From the NCBI GenBank assembly GCA_029465975.1, contig CM055748.1, positions 15,798,544-15,862,543 of the forward strand: a stretch of DNA of 64,000 nucleotides. The letters are read 5' to 3'. The translations under genes were made by a program, and so were the position numbers. The notes beneath the pieces are model-generated. The model made no database searches. It had not been told where the DNA came from and was given only the letters and a program-made list of their open reading frames with translations. This DNA comes from Dallia pectoralis. Its lineage: Eukaryota; Chordata; Actinopteri; Esociformes; Umbridae. Of the stretch, positions 44,447 to 58,600 are shown one piece after another. Within the stretch, counting starts at the first letter, position 1. Every line of letters begins with the position of its first letter.

Positions 44447-47400
44447 AACCCCATAATCACCCTGTATATAACCCCATAATCACCCTGTATTTAACCCCAT
44501 AATCACCCTGTATTTAACCCCATAATCACCCTGTATTTAACCCCATAATCACCCTGTATTTAACCCCATAATCACCCTGTATTTAACCCCATAATCACCC
44601 TGTATTTAACCCCATAATCTCCCTGTATTTAAACCCATAATCACCCTGTATTTAACCCCATAATCACCCTGTATTTAACCCCATAATCACCCTGTATTTA
44701 ACCCCATAATCACCCTGTATTTAACCCCATAATCACCCTGTATTTAACCCCATAATCACCCTGTATTTAACCCCATAATCACCCTGTATTTAACCCCATA
44801 ATCACCCTGTATTTAACCCCATAATCACCCTGTATTTAACCCCATAATCACCCTGTATTTAACCCCATAATCACCCTGTATTTAACCCCATAATCACCCT
44901 GTATTTAACCCCATAATCTCCCTGTATTTAACCCCATAATCACCCTGTATTTAACCCCATAATCTCCCTCTCCATTCACCACCCTGTATTTAACCCCATA
45001 ATCTCCCTGTATTTAACCCCATAATCTCCCTCTCCATTCACCACCCTGTATTTAACCCCATAATCACCCTGTATTTAACCCCATAATCTCCCTCTCCATT
45101 CACCACCCTGTATTTAACCCCATAATCACCCTGTATTTAACCCCATAATCTCCCTCTCCATTCACCACCCTGTATTTAACCCCATAATCTCCCTGTATTT
45201 AACCCCATAATCACCCTGTATTTAACCCCATAATCTCCCTCTCCATTCACCACCCTGTATTTAACCCCATAATCTCCCTCTCCATTTACCACCCTGTATT
45301 TAACCCCATAATCACCCTGTATTTAACCCCATAATCTCCCTCTCCATTCACCACCCTGTATTTAACCCCATAATCTCCCTGTATTTAACCCCATAATCAC
45401 CCTGTATTTAACCCCATAATCTCCCTCTCCATTCACCACCCTGTATTTAACCCCATAATCTCCCAGTATTTAACCCCATAATCTCCCTCTCCATTCACCA
45501 CCCTGTATTTAACCCCATAATCACCCTGTATTTAACCCCATAATCACCCTGTATTTAACCCCATAATCTCCCTCTCCATTCACCACCCTGTATTTAACCC
45601 CATAATCTCCCAGTATTTAACCCCATAATCTCCCTCTCCATTCACCACCCTGTATTTAACCCCATAATCTCCCTCTCCATTCACCACCCTGTATTTAACC
45701 CCATAATCTCCCTGTATTTAACCCCATAATCTCCCTCTCCATTCACCACCCTGTATTTAACCCCATAATCTCCCTGTATTTAACCCCATAATCTCCCTCT
45801 CCATTCACCACCCTGTATTTAACCCCATAATCTCCCTGTATTTAACCCCATAATCTCCCTCTCCATTCACCACCCAGTATTTAACCCCATAATCTCCCTC
45901 TCCATTTACCACCCTGTATTTAACCCCATAATCTCCCTCTCCATTCACCACCCTGTATTTAACCCCATAATCTCCCTCTCCATTTACCACCCTGTATTTA
46001 ACCCCATAATCTCCCTGTATTTAACCCCATAATCTCCCTCTCCATTTACCACCCTGTATTTAACCCCATAATCTCCCTCTCCATTTACCACCCTGTATTT
46101 AACCCCATAATCTCCCTCTCCATTCACCACCCAGTATTTAACCCCATAATCTCCCTGTATTTAACCCCATAATCTCCCTCTCCATTCACCACCCTGTATT
46201 TAACCCCATAATCACCCTGAATTTAACCCCATAATCTCCCTCTCCATTTACCACCCAGTATTTAACCCCATAATCTCCCTCTCCATTTACCACCCTGTAT
46301 TTAACCCCATAATCTCCCTCCCCATTCACCACCCTGTATTTAACCCCATAATCTCCCTGTATTTAACCCCATAATCTCCCTCTCCATTTACCACCCTGTA
46401 TTTAACCCCATAATCTCCTCTCCATTTACCACCCTGTATTTAACCCCATAATCTCCCTCTCCATTCACCACCCAGTATTTAACCCCATAATCTCCCTGTA
46501 TTTAACCCCATAATCATTTACCACCCTGTATTTAACCCCATAATCTCCCTCTCCATTCACCACCCTGTATTTAACCCCATAATCTCCTCTCCATTTACCA
46601 CCCTGTATTTAACCCCATAATCACCCTGTATTTAACCCCATAATCTCCCTGTATTTAACCCCATAATCTCCCTGTATTTAACCCCATAATCTCCTCTCCA
46701 TTCACCACCCTGTATTTAACCCCATAATCACCCTGTATTTAACCCCATAATCTCCCTCTCCATTCACCACCCTGTATTTAACCCCATAATCACCCTGTAT
46801 TTAACCCCATAATCTCCTGTATTTAACCCCATAATCTCCCTGTATTTAACCCCATAATCACCCTGTATTTAACCCCATAATCTCCTCTCCATTCACCTGT
46901 ATTTAACCCCATAATCTCCCTCTCCATTTACCACCCTGTATTTAACCCCATAATCACCCTGTATTTAACCCCATAATCTCCTCTCCATTCACCACCCTGT
47001 ATTTAACCCCATAATCTCCCTGTATTTAACCCCATAATCACCCTGTATTTAACCCCATAATCTCCCTCTCCATTTACCACCCTGTATTTAACCCCATAAT
47101 CTCCCTGTATTTAACCCCATAATCTCCCTCTCCATTCACCACCCTGTATTTAACCCCATAATCACCCTGTATTTAACCCCATAATCACCCTGTATTTAAC
47201 CCCATAATCTCCCTCTCCATTCACCACCCTGTATTTAACCCCATAATCTCCCAGTATTTAACCCCATAATCTCCCTCTCCATTCACCACCCTGTATTTAA
47301 CCCCATAATCACCCTGTATTTAACCCCATTCTCCCTCTCCATTCACCACCCTGTATTTAACCCCATAATCTCCCTCTCCATTCACCACCCTGTATTTAAC

Positions 47401-50400
47401 CCCATAATCTCCTGTATTTAACCCCATAATCTCCCTCTCCATTCACCACCCTGTATTTAACCCCATAATCTCCTGTATCCTCTCCATTTACCACCCTGTA
47501 TTTAACCCCATAATCTCCCTCTCCATTCACCACCCTGTATTTAACCCCATAATCTCCTGTATTTAACCCCATAATCTCCCTCTCCATTTACCACCCTGTA
47601 TTTAACCCCATAATCTCCCTCCATTCACCACCCTGTATTTAACCCCATAATCTCCTCTCCATTCACCACCCTGTATTTAACCCCATAATCTCCTGTATTT
47701 AACCCCATAATCTCCCTCTCCATTCACCACCCAGTATTTAACCCCATAATCTCCCTCTCCATTCACCACCCTGTATTTAACCCCATAATCACCCTGTATT
47801 TAACCCCATAATCTCCCTCTCCATTCACCACCCTGTATTTAACCCCATAATCTCCTGTATTTAACCCCATAATCTCCTGTATTTAACCCCATAATCTCCC
47901 TCTCCATTCACCACCCTGTATTTAACCCCATAATCTCCTCTCCATTTACCACCCTGTATTTAACCCCATAATCACCCTGTATTTAACCCCATAATCTCCC
48001 TCTCCATTCACCACCCTGTATTTAACCCCATAATCTCCTGTATTTAACCCCATAATCACCTGTATTTAACCCCATAATCTCCCTCTCCATTCACCACCCT
48101 GTATTTAACCCCATAATCTCCCTGTATTTAACCCCATAATCACCCTGTATTTAACCCCATAATCTCCCTCTCCATTCAACCCTGTATTTAACATAATCTC
48201 CCTGTATTTAACCCCATAATCATTTAACACCCTGTATTTAACCCCATAATCACCCTGTATTTAACCCCATAATCACCCTGTATTTAACTCTCCTCTCCAT
48301 TCACCACCCTGTATTTAACCCCATAATCTCCCTGTATTTAACCCCATAATCTCCCTCTCCATTCACCACCCTGTATTTAACCCCATAATCTCCCTCTCCA
48401 TTCACCACCCTGTATTTAACCCCATAATCTCCCTGTATTTAACCCCATAATCTCCCTCTCCATTCACCACCCTGTATTTAACCCCATAATCTCCCTGTAT
48501 TTAACCCCATAATCTCCCTCTCCATTCACCACCCTGTATTTAACCCCAAATCTCCCTGTATTTAACCCCATAATCTCCCTCTCCATTCACCACCCAGTAT
48601 TTAACCCCATAATCTCCCTCTCCATTTACCACCCTGTATTTAACCCCATAATCTCCTCTCCATTCCATTCCCCACTCCCTCTCCATTTACCCTGTATTTA
48701 ACCCCATAATCTCCTGTATTTAACCCCATAATCTCCTCTCCATTTACCACCCTGTATTTAACCCCATAATCTCCCTCTCCATTTACCACCCTGTATTTAA
48801 CCCCATAATCTCCCTCTCCATTCACCACCCAGTATTTAACCCCATAATCTCCCTGTATTTAACCCCATAATCTCCCTCTCCATTCACCACCCTGTATTTA
48901 ACCCCATAATCACCCTGAATTTAACCCCATAATCTCCCTCTCCATTTACCACCCAGTATTTAACCCCATAATCTCCCTCTCCATTTACCACCCTGTATTT
49001 AACCCCATAATCTCCCTCTCCATTCACCACCCTGTATTTAACCCCATAATCTCCCTGTATTTAACCCCATAATCTCCCTCTCCATTTACCACCCTGTATT
49101 TAACCCCATAATCTCCTCTCCATTTACCACCCTGTATTTAACCCCATAATCTCCCTCTCCATTCACCACCCAGTATTTAACCCCATAATCTCCCTGTATT
49201 TAACCCCATAATCTCCCTCTCCATTTACCACCCTGTATTTAACCCCATAATCTCCCTCTCCATTCACCACCCTGTATTTAACCCCATAATCTCCCTCTCC
49301 ATTTACCACCCTGTATTTAACCCCATAATCACCCTGTATTTAACCCCATAATCTCCCTCTCCATTCACCACCCTGTATTTAACCCCATAATCTCCTGTAT
49401 TTAACCCCATAATCTCCCTCTCCATTCACCACCCTGTATTTAACCCCATAATCACCCTGTATTTAACCCCATAATCTCCATTCACCACCCTGTATTTAAC
49501 CCCATAATCACCCTGTATTTAACCCCATAATCTCCCTCTCCATTCACCACCCTGTATTTAACCCCATAATCTCCCTGTATTTAACCCCATAATCACCCTG
49601 TATTTAACCCCATAATCTCCCTCTCCATTCACCACCCTGTATTTAACCCCATAATCTCCCTCTCCATTTACCACCCTGTATTTAACCCCATAATCACCCT
49701 GTATTTAACCCCATAATCTCCTCTCCATTCACCACCCTGTATTTAACCCCATAATCTCCCTGTATTTAACCCCATAATCACCCTGTATTTAACCCCATAA
49801 TCTCCCTCTCCATTCACCACCCTGTATTTAACCCCATAATCTCCCTGTATTTAACCCCATAATCTCCTCTCCATTCACCACCCTGTATTTAACCCCATAA
49901 TCACCCTGTATTTAACCCCATAATCACCCTGTATTTAACCCCATAATCTCCCTCTCCATTCACCACCCTGTATTTAACCCCATAATCTCCCAGTATTTAA
50001 CCCCATAATCTCCCTCTCCATTCACCACCCTGTATTTAACCCCATAATCTCCCTGTATTTAACCCCATAATCTCCTGTATTTAACCCCATAATCTCCCTC
50101 TCCATTCACACCCTGTATTTAACCCCATAATCTCCTGTATTTAACCCCATCTCCATTCACCACCCTGTATTTAACCCCATAATCTCCTGTATTTAACCCC
50201 ATAATCTCCCTCTCCATTCACCACCCAGTATTTAACCCCATAATCTCCCTGTATTTAACCCCATAATCTCCCTCTCCATTCACCACCCTGTATTTAACCC
50301 CATAATCTCCTCTCCATTTACCACCCTGTATTTAACCCCATAATCTCCTGTATTTAACCCCATAATCTCCCTCTCCATTCACCATTTTAACCCCATAATC

Positions 50401-53400
50401 TCCTCTCCATTCACCACCCTGTATTTAACCCCATAATCTCCCTCTCCATTTACCACCCTGTATTTAACCCCATAATCTCCCTGTATTTAACCCCATAATC
50501 TCCCTCTCCATTTACCACCCTGTATTTAACCCCATAATCTCCCTCTCCATTCACCACCCTGTATTTAACCCCATAATCTCCCTCTCCATTCACCACCCTG
50601 TATTTAACCCCATAATCTCCCTGTATTTAACCCCATAATCTCCCTCTCCATTCACCACCCTGTATTTAACCCCATAATCTCCCTCTCCATTTACCACCCT
50701 GTATTTAACCCCATAATCACCCTGTATTTAACCCCATAATCACCCTGTATTTAACCCCATAATCTCCCTGTATTTAACCCCATAATCACCCTGTATTTAA
50801 CCCCATAATCACCCTGTATTTAACCCCATAATCACCCTGTATTTAACCCCATAATCACCCTGTATTTAACCACATAATCACCCTGTATTTAACCCCATAA
50901 TCACCCTGAATTTAACCCCATAATCTCCCTCTCCATTCACCACCCAGTATTTAACCCCATAATCTCCCTCTCCATTCACCACCCTGTATTTAACCCCATA
51001 ATCACCCTGAATTTAACCCCATAATCTCCCTCTCCATTTACCACCCAGTATTTAACCCCATAATCTCCCTCTCCATTTACCACCCTGTATTTAACCCCAT
51101 AATCTCCCTGTATTTAACCCCATAATCTCCCTCTCCATTTACCACCCTGTATTTAACCCCATAATCTCCCTCTCCATTCACCACCCTGTATTTAACCCCA
51201 TAATCTCCCTGTATTTAACCCCATAATCTCCCTCTCCATTTACCACCCTGTATTTAACCCCATAATCTCCCTCTCCATTTACCACCCTGTATTTAACCCC
51301 ATAATCTCCCTCTCCATTCACCACCCAGTATTTAACCCCATAATCTCCCTGTATTTAACCCCATAATCTCCCTCTCCATTTACCACCCTGTATTTAACCC
51401 CATAATCTCCCTCTCCATTCACCACCCTGTATTTAACCCCATAATCTCCCTCTCCATTTACCACCCTGTATTTAACCCCATAATCACCCTGTATTTAACC
51501 CCATAATCTCCCTCTCCATTCACCACCCTGTATTTAACCCCATAATCTCCCTCTCCATTCACCACCCTGTATTTAACCCCATAATCTCCCTGTATTTAAC
51601 CCCATAATCTCCCTCTCCATTCACCACCCTGTATTTAACCCCACTCCTGTATTTAACCCCATAATCACCCTGTATTTAACCCCAATCTCCTCTCCATTCA
51701 CCACCCTGTATTTAACCCCATAATCTCCTGTATTTAACCCCATAATCACCCTGTATTTAACCCCATAAATCTCCCTCTCCATTTACCACCCTGTATTTAA
51801 CCCCATAATCTCCTGTATTTAACCCCATAATCTCCCTCTCCATTCACCACCCTGTATTTAACCCCATAATCTCCCTGTATTTAACCCCATAATCACCCTG
51901 TATTTAACCCCATAATCTCCCTCTCCATTTACCACCCTGTATTTAACCCCATAATCTCCCTGTATTTAACCCCATAATCTCCTCTCCATTTACCACCCTG
52001 TATTTAACCCCATAATCTCCTGTATTTAACCCCATTTAACCCCATCTCCCTCTCCATTTACCACCCTGTATTTAACTCCATTCACTGTATTTAACCCATA
52101 ATCATTCCCTGTATTTAACCCCATAATCTCCCTCTCCATTTACCACCCTGTATTTAACCCCATAATCTCCTGTATTTAACCCCATAATCTCCTCTCCATT
52201 TACCACCCTGTATTTAACCCCATAATCTCCTGTATTTAACCCCATAATCTCCTCTCCATTCACCACCCTGTATTTAACCCCATAATCTCCCTCTCCATTT
52301 ACCACCCTGTATTTAACCCCATAATCTCCTGTATTTAACCCCATAATCTCCCTCTCCATTCACCACCCTGTATTTAACCCCATAATCTCCTCTCCATTTA
52401 CCACCCTGTATTTAACCCCATAATCCCCCATAATCTCCCTGTATTTAACCCCATAATCTCCCTCTCCATTTACCACCCTGTATTTAACCCCATAATCTCC
52501 TCCCTAATCTCCATTTACCACCCTGTATTTAACCCCATAATCTCCCTGTATTTAACCCCATAATCTCCCTCTCCATTTACCACCCTGTATTTAACCCCAT
52601 AATCTCCCTGTATTTAACCCCATAATCTCCCTGTATTTAACCCCATCTCCCTCTCCATTTACCACCCTGTATTTAACCCCATAATCTCCTGTATTTAACC
52701 CCATAATCTCCCTCCATTTACCACCCTGTATTTAACCCCATAATCTCCTGTATTTAACCCCATAATCTCCCTCTCCATTTACCACCCTGTATTTAACCCC
52801 ATAATCTCCTGTATTTAACCCCATAATCTCCTCTCCATTTACCACCCTGTATTTAACCCCATAATCTCCTGTATTTAACCCCATAATCTCCCTCTCCATT
52901 TACCACCCCTGTATTTAACCCCATAATCTCCCTGTATTTAACCCCATAATCTCCTCTCCATTTACCACCCTGTATTTAACCCCATAATCTCCTGTATTTA
53001 ACCCCATAATCTCCCTCTCCATTTACCACCCTGTATTTAACCCCATAATCTCCCTGTATTTAACCCCATAATCTCCCTCTCCATTTACCACCCTGTATTT
53101 AACCCCATAATCTCCTGTATTTAACCCCATCTCCTCCCATTTACCACCCTGTATTTAACCCCATAATCTCCTGTATTTAACCCCATAATCTCCCTCTCCA
53201 TTTACCACCCTGTATTTAACCCCATAATCTCCTGTATTTAACCCCATAATCTCCCTCTCCATTTACCACCCTGTATTTAACCCCATAATCTCCCTGTATT
53301 TAACCCCATAATCTCCCTCTCCATTTACCACCCTGTATTTAACCCTAATCTCACCCTGTATTTAACCCCTCCTGTATTTAACCCTATAATCTCCTCTCCA

Positions 53401-54795
53401 TTTACCACCCTGTATTTAACCCCATAATCTCCCTGTATTTAACCCCATAATCTCCTCTCCATTTACCACCCTGTATTTAACCCCATAATCTCCCTGTATT
53501 TAACCCCATAATCTCCCTCTCCATTTACCACCCTGTATTTAACCCCATAATCTCCCTGTATTTAACCCCATAATCTCCATTTACCACCCTGTATTTAACC
53601 CCATAATCTCCTGTATTTAACCCCATAATCTCCTCTCCATTTACCACCCTGTATTTAACCCCATAATCTCCTGTATTTAACCCCATCTCCTCTCCATTTA
53701 CCACCCTGTATTTAACCCCATAATCTCCTGTATTTAACCCCATAATCTCCTCTCCATTTACCACCCTGTATTTAACCCCATAATCTCCTGTATTTAACCC
53801 CATAATCTCCCTCTCCATTTACCACCCTGTATTTAACCCCATAATCTCCCTGTATTTAACCCCATAATCTCCCTCTCCATTTACCACCCTTTTTAACCCC
53901 ACCTCCTGTATTTAACCCCATAATCTCCCCCCATAATCTCCTCTCCATTTACCACCCTGTATTTAACCCCATAATCTCCTGTATTTAACCCCATAATCTC
54001 CTCTCCATTTACCACCCTGTATTTAACCCCATAATCTCCCTGTATTTAACCCCATAATCTCCCTCTCCATTTACCACCCTGTATTTAACCCCATAATCTC
54101 CCTGTATTTAACCCCATAATCTCCCTCCATTTACCACCCTGTATTTAACCCCATAATCTCCCTGTATTTAACCCCATAATCTCCTCTCCATTTACCACCC
54201 TGTATTTAACCCCATAATCCCTGTATTTAACCCCATAATCTCCCTCTTCACCACCCTGTATTTAACCATTTACCACCCTGTATTTAACCCCATAATCTCC
54301 CTGTATTTAACCCCATAATCTCCCTCTCCATTCACCACCCTGTATTTAACCCCATAATCTCCCTCTCCATTTACCACCCTGTATTTAACCCCATAATCTC
54401 CCTGTATTTAACCCCATAATCTCCCTCTCCATTTACCACCCTGTATTTAACCCCATAATCTCCCTGTATTTAACCCCATAATCTCCCTCTCCATTTACCA
54501 CCCTGTATTTAACCCCATAATCTCCCTCTCCATTTACCACCCTGTATTTAACCCCATAATCTCCCTGTATTTAACCCCATAATCTCCCTCTCCATTTACC
54601 ACCCTGTATTTAACCCCATAATCTCCCTGTATTTAACCCCATAATCTCCCTCTCCATTTACCACCCTGTATTTAACCCCATAATCTCCCTGTATTTAACC
54701 CTATAATCTCCCTCTCCATTTACCACCCTGTATTTAACCCCATAATCTCCCTGTATTTAACCCCATAATCTCCCTCTCCATTTACCACCCTGTAT
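44447..54795. repeat. Composite 23/39-bp minisatellite, 10.3 kb
   Basis: Two unit types share ccctgtatttaaccccataat. The short unit adds ca or ct (23 bp); the long unit adds ctccctctccatt[c/t]acca (39 bp). A shortened 22-bp form with ctcctg is frequent. Pure short units fill 44447-44930. Mixed units follow, with cattcacc dominating to about 51 kb. From about 52 kb nearly all long units read catttacc, commonly alternating long-short as a 62-bp higher-order unit. There are a few hundred units. Minus-strand frames such as GDYGVKYRVVNGE are artefacts. Confidence 0.97.
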
Positions 54796-55009
54796 CCATT
54801 GTGATGTAGTGAGAACCTGTGGCCAAATCCACAACACAGTTGATGACAATGTAGAAGTACAGTAATCACTCCTGTTTTGTTTCTCTTGTTTCAATGGTAT
54901 TTTACAGTAAACTTGTTTTTGGAACAAATGATTGTGCAAGTGCAAGATTTCTTTAAAGATGTGAATGCACAATGCAATGTTTTGAACATTAGACAGCCTG
55001 TGTTAGAAG
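54790..55009 (+). pseudogene. Transposase C-terminal piece and 3' UTR
   Basis: Immediately after the last array unit, IHCDV is followed, one base out of frame, by ENLWPNPQHS and a stop. This resembles the CDVDENLWP-type C-terminal motif of IS630-like fish transposases. If right, it shows that the array lies within the transposase gene. The remaining sequence to the terminal inverted repeat is noncoding. Confidence 0.6.
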
Positions 55010-55090
55010 AGATAACAGTTTTGTGTCTATAGTTTTTAAAAATGACATCAAGGTTCTGAAAATAGAAGCAAAGTGATTGTACAAATCTGT

Positions 55091-55233
55091 AAAAAACATA
55101 TTCTGTCATAATGCTAGAAGGAAGAGGACGCAAATGCAAAGACATTCTGGAATATATTTCCCTTTACTTTACTTCACACACAATACCAAAAACACACGTG
55201 CTAAATGTCCTCACTACAGATTTTAAGCAGTAT
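55091..55233. other. Spacer
   Basis: Unique sequence between the transposon and an LTR. Nothing recognised. Confidence 0.5.
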
Positions 55234-55626
55234 TGTCACGAGTCAATGGTGAAGTGCAGTGGAGAGCCAAAGGCAGAGGCGTAAATACGTTTGTGGTATT
55301 TTATTCCCATCCAACAACGAGGGAAACCAAATACAAAAACACTGAACGAAAAACATACACTGAATAAATAAAAGTGCGCTATCAAGTATCTTACCATCAC
55401 AAACTCTAAACAGGGCGGTCAAACCAATAACTACCACAAACCTAAAGATCAGTGTAACATAGAAACTGTGCTCAGCTCAGTGCAACCACACCCAGTGACT
55501 TTAATACACATCCTAATTAAACTAACTCAACCCAGATGTGCATATGTACCTAAACTAACCTAAAGGAAAGGTGAGCACAACACAAAAAGAACGAAAAGGG
55601 GATGACTAGTTCCACTAGTCATCACA
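55234..55626 (-). mobile_element. Solo LTR, family A copy 2
   Basis: On the minus strand it starts TGTGATGACTAGTGGAACTA and ends GACTCGTGACA, with gtgtattaaagtcactgggt and the polyadenylation signal aataaaat (about 55300). It is homologous to 25841-26211 in opposite orientation. The flanks agtat and aatat match at four of five bases. Confidence 0.88.
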
Positions 55627-55640
55627 AATATGAGGGCAGC

Positions 55641-58600
55641 AACATGTGTACACATGCACACAGACACCTACAGTATAGTAGAGCACTGTGTCATATGGCT
55701 ATTATAATAACAACATGTGTACACATGCACACAGACACCTACAGTATAGTAGAGCACTGTGTCATATGGCTATTATAATAACAACATGAGTACACATGCA
55801 CACAGACACCTACAGTATAGTAGAGCACTGTGTCATATGGCTATTATAATAACAACATGTGTACACATGCACACAGACACCTACAGTATAGTAGAGCACT
55901 GTGTCATATGGCTATTATAATAACAACATGTGTACACATGCACACAGACACCTACAGTATAGTAGAGCACTGTGTCATATGGCTATTATAATAACAACAT
56001 GTGTACACATGCACACAGACACCTACAGTATAGTAGAGCACTGTGTCATATGGCTATTATAATAACAACATGTGTACACATGCACACAGACACCTACAGT
56101 ATAGTAGAGCACTGTGTCATATGGCTATTATAATAACAACATGAGTACACATGCACACAGACACCTACAGTATAGTAGAGCACTGTGTCATATGGCGATT
56201 ATAATAACAACATGTGTACACATGCACACAGACACCTACAGTATAGTAGAGCACTGTGTCATATGGCTATTATAATAACAACATGTGTACACATGCACAC
56301 AGACACCTACAGTATAGTAGAGCACTGTGTCATATGGCTATTATAATAACAACATGTGTACACATGCACACAGACACCTACAGTATAGTAGAGCACTGTG
56401 TCATATGGCTATTATAATAACAACATGTGTACACATGCACACAGACACCTACAGTATAGTAGAGCACTGTGTCATATGGCTATTATAATAACAACATGTG
56501 TACATGCACACAGACACCTACAGTATAGTAGAGCACTGTGTCATATGGCTATTATAATAACAACATGTGTACACATGCACACAGACACCTACAGTATAGT
56601 AGAGCACTGTGTCATATGGCTATTATAATAACAACATGTGTACACATGCACACAGACACCTACAGTATAGTAGAGCACTGTGTCATATGGCTATTATAAT
56701 AACAACATGAGTACACATGCACACAGACACCTACAGTATAGTAGAGCACTGTGTCATATGGCTATTATAATAACAACATGAGTACACATGCACACAGACA
56801 CCTACAGTATAGTAGAGCACTGTGTCATATGGCTATTATAATAACAACATGTGTACACATGCACACAGACACCTACAGTATAGTAGAGCACTGTGTCATA
56901 TGGCTATTATAATAACAACATGTGTACACATGCACACAGACACCTACAGTATAGTAGAGCACTGTGTCATATGGCTATTATAATAACAACATGTGTACAC
57001 ATGCACACAGACACCTACAGTATAGTAGAGCACTGTGTCATATGGCTATTATAATAACAACATGTGTACACATGCACACAGACACCTACAGTATAGTAGA
57101 GCACTGTGTCATATGGCTATTATAATAACAACATGTGTACACATGCACACAGACACCTACAGTATAGTAGAGCACTGTGTCATATGGCTATTATAATAAC
57201 AACATGTGTACACATGCACACAGACACCTACAGTATAGTAGAGCACTGTGTCATATGGCTATTATAATAACAACATGTGTACACATGCACACAGACACCT
57301 ACAGTATAGTAGAGCACTGTGTCATATGGCTATTATAATAACAACATGAGTACACATGCACACAGACACCTACAGTATAGTAGAGCACTGTGTCATATGG
57401 CTATTATAATAACAACATGAGTACACATGCACACAGACACCTACAGTATAGTAGAGCACTGTGTCATATGGCTATTATAATAACAACATGAGTACACATG
57501 CACACAGACACCTACAGTATAGTAGAGCACTGTGTCATATGGCTATTATAATAACAACATGAGTACACATGCACAGACACCTACAGTATAGTAGAGCACT
57601 GTGTCATATGGCTATTATAATAACAACATGAGTACACATGCACACAGACACCTACAGTATAGTAGAGCACTGTGTCATATGGCTATTATAATAACAACAT
57701 GTGTACACATGCACACAGACACCTACAGTATAGTAGAGCACTGTGTCATATGGCTATTATAATAACAACATGTGTACACATGCACACAGACACCTACAGT
57801 ATAGTAGAGCACTGTGTCATATGGCTATTATAATAACAACATGTGTACACATGCACACAGACACCTACAGTATAGTAGAGCACTGTGTCATATGGCTATT
57901 ATAATAACAACATGTGTACACATGCACACAGACACCTACAGTATAGTAGAGCACTGTGTCATATGGCTATTATAATAACAACATGTGTACACATGCACAC
58001 AGACACCTACAGTATAGTAGAGCACTGTGTCATATGGCTATTATAATAACAACATGTGTACACATGCACACAGACACCTACAGTATAGTAGAGCACTGTG
58101 TCATATGGCTATTATAATAACAACATGTGTACACATGCACACAGACACCTACAGTATAGTAGAGCACTGTGTCATATGGCTATTATAATAACAACATGTG
58201 TACACATGCACACAGACACCTACAGTATAGTAGAGCACTGTGTCATATGGCTATTATAATAACAACATGTGTACACATGCACACAGACACCTACAGTATA
58301 GTAGAGCACTGTGTCATATGGCTATTATAATAACAACATGTGTACACATGCACACAGACACCTACAGTATAGTAGAGCACTGTGTCATATGGCTATTATA
58401 ATAACAACATGAGTACACATGCACACAGACACCTACAGTATAGTAGAGCACTGTGTCATATGGCTATTATAATAACAACATGTGTACACATGCACACAGA
58501 CACCTACAGTATAGTAGAGCACTGTGTCATATGGCTATTATAATAACAACATGTGTACACATGCACACAGACACCTACAGTATAGTAGAGCACTGTGTCA

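Larger units (their letters stand above)
42018..55090 (+). mobile_element. Tc1/IS630-like transposon swollen by a 10.3-kb array
   Basis: The left terminus (42018 onward) reads acagtttttaacaatgactt then ctattttcaaaaccttgatg and agacacaaaac. The right terminus read on the minus strand from 55090 reads acagatttgtacaatcactt, then ctattttcagaaccttgatg and agacacaaaac: about 75 bp of matching inverted repeat. Between them on the plus strand are transposase pieces, an 81-bp in-frame array, the giant 23/39-bp array and a short C-terminal piece. TA flanks the right end (after ctg); the left has ga in its place. Without arrays the element would be about 2.1 kb. Confidence 0.8.
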
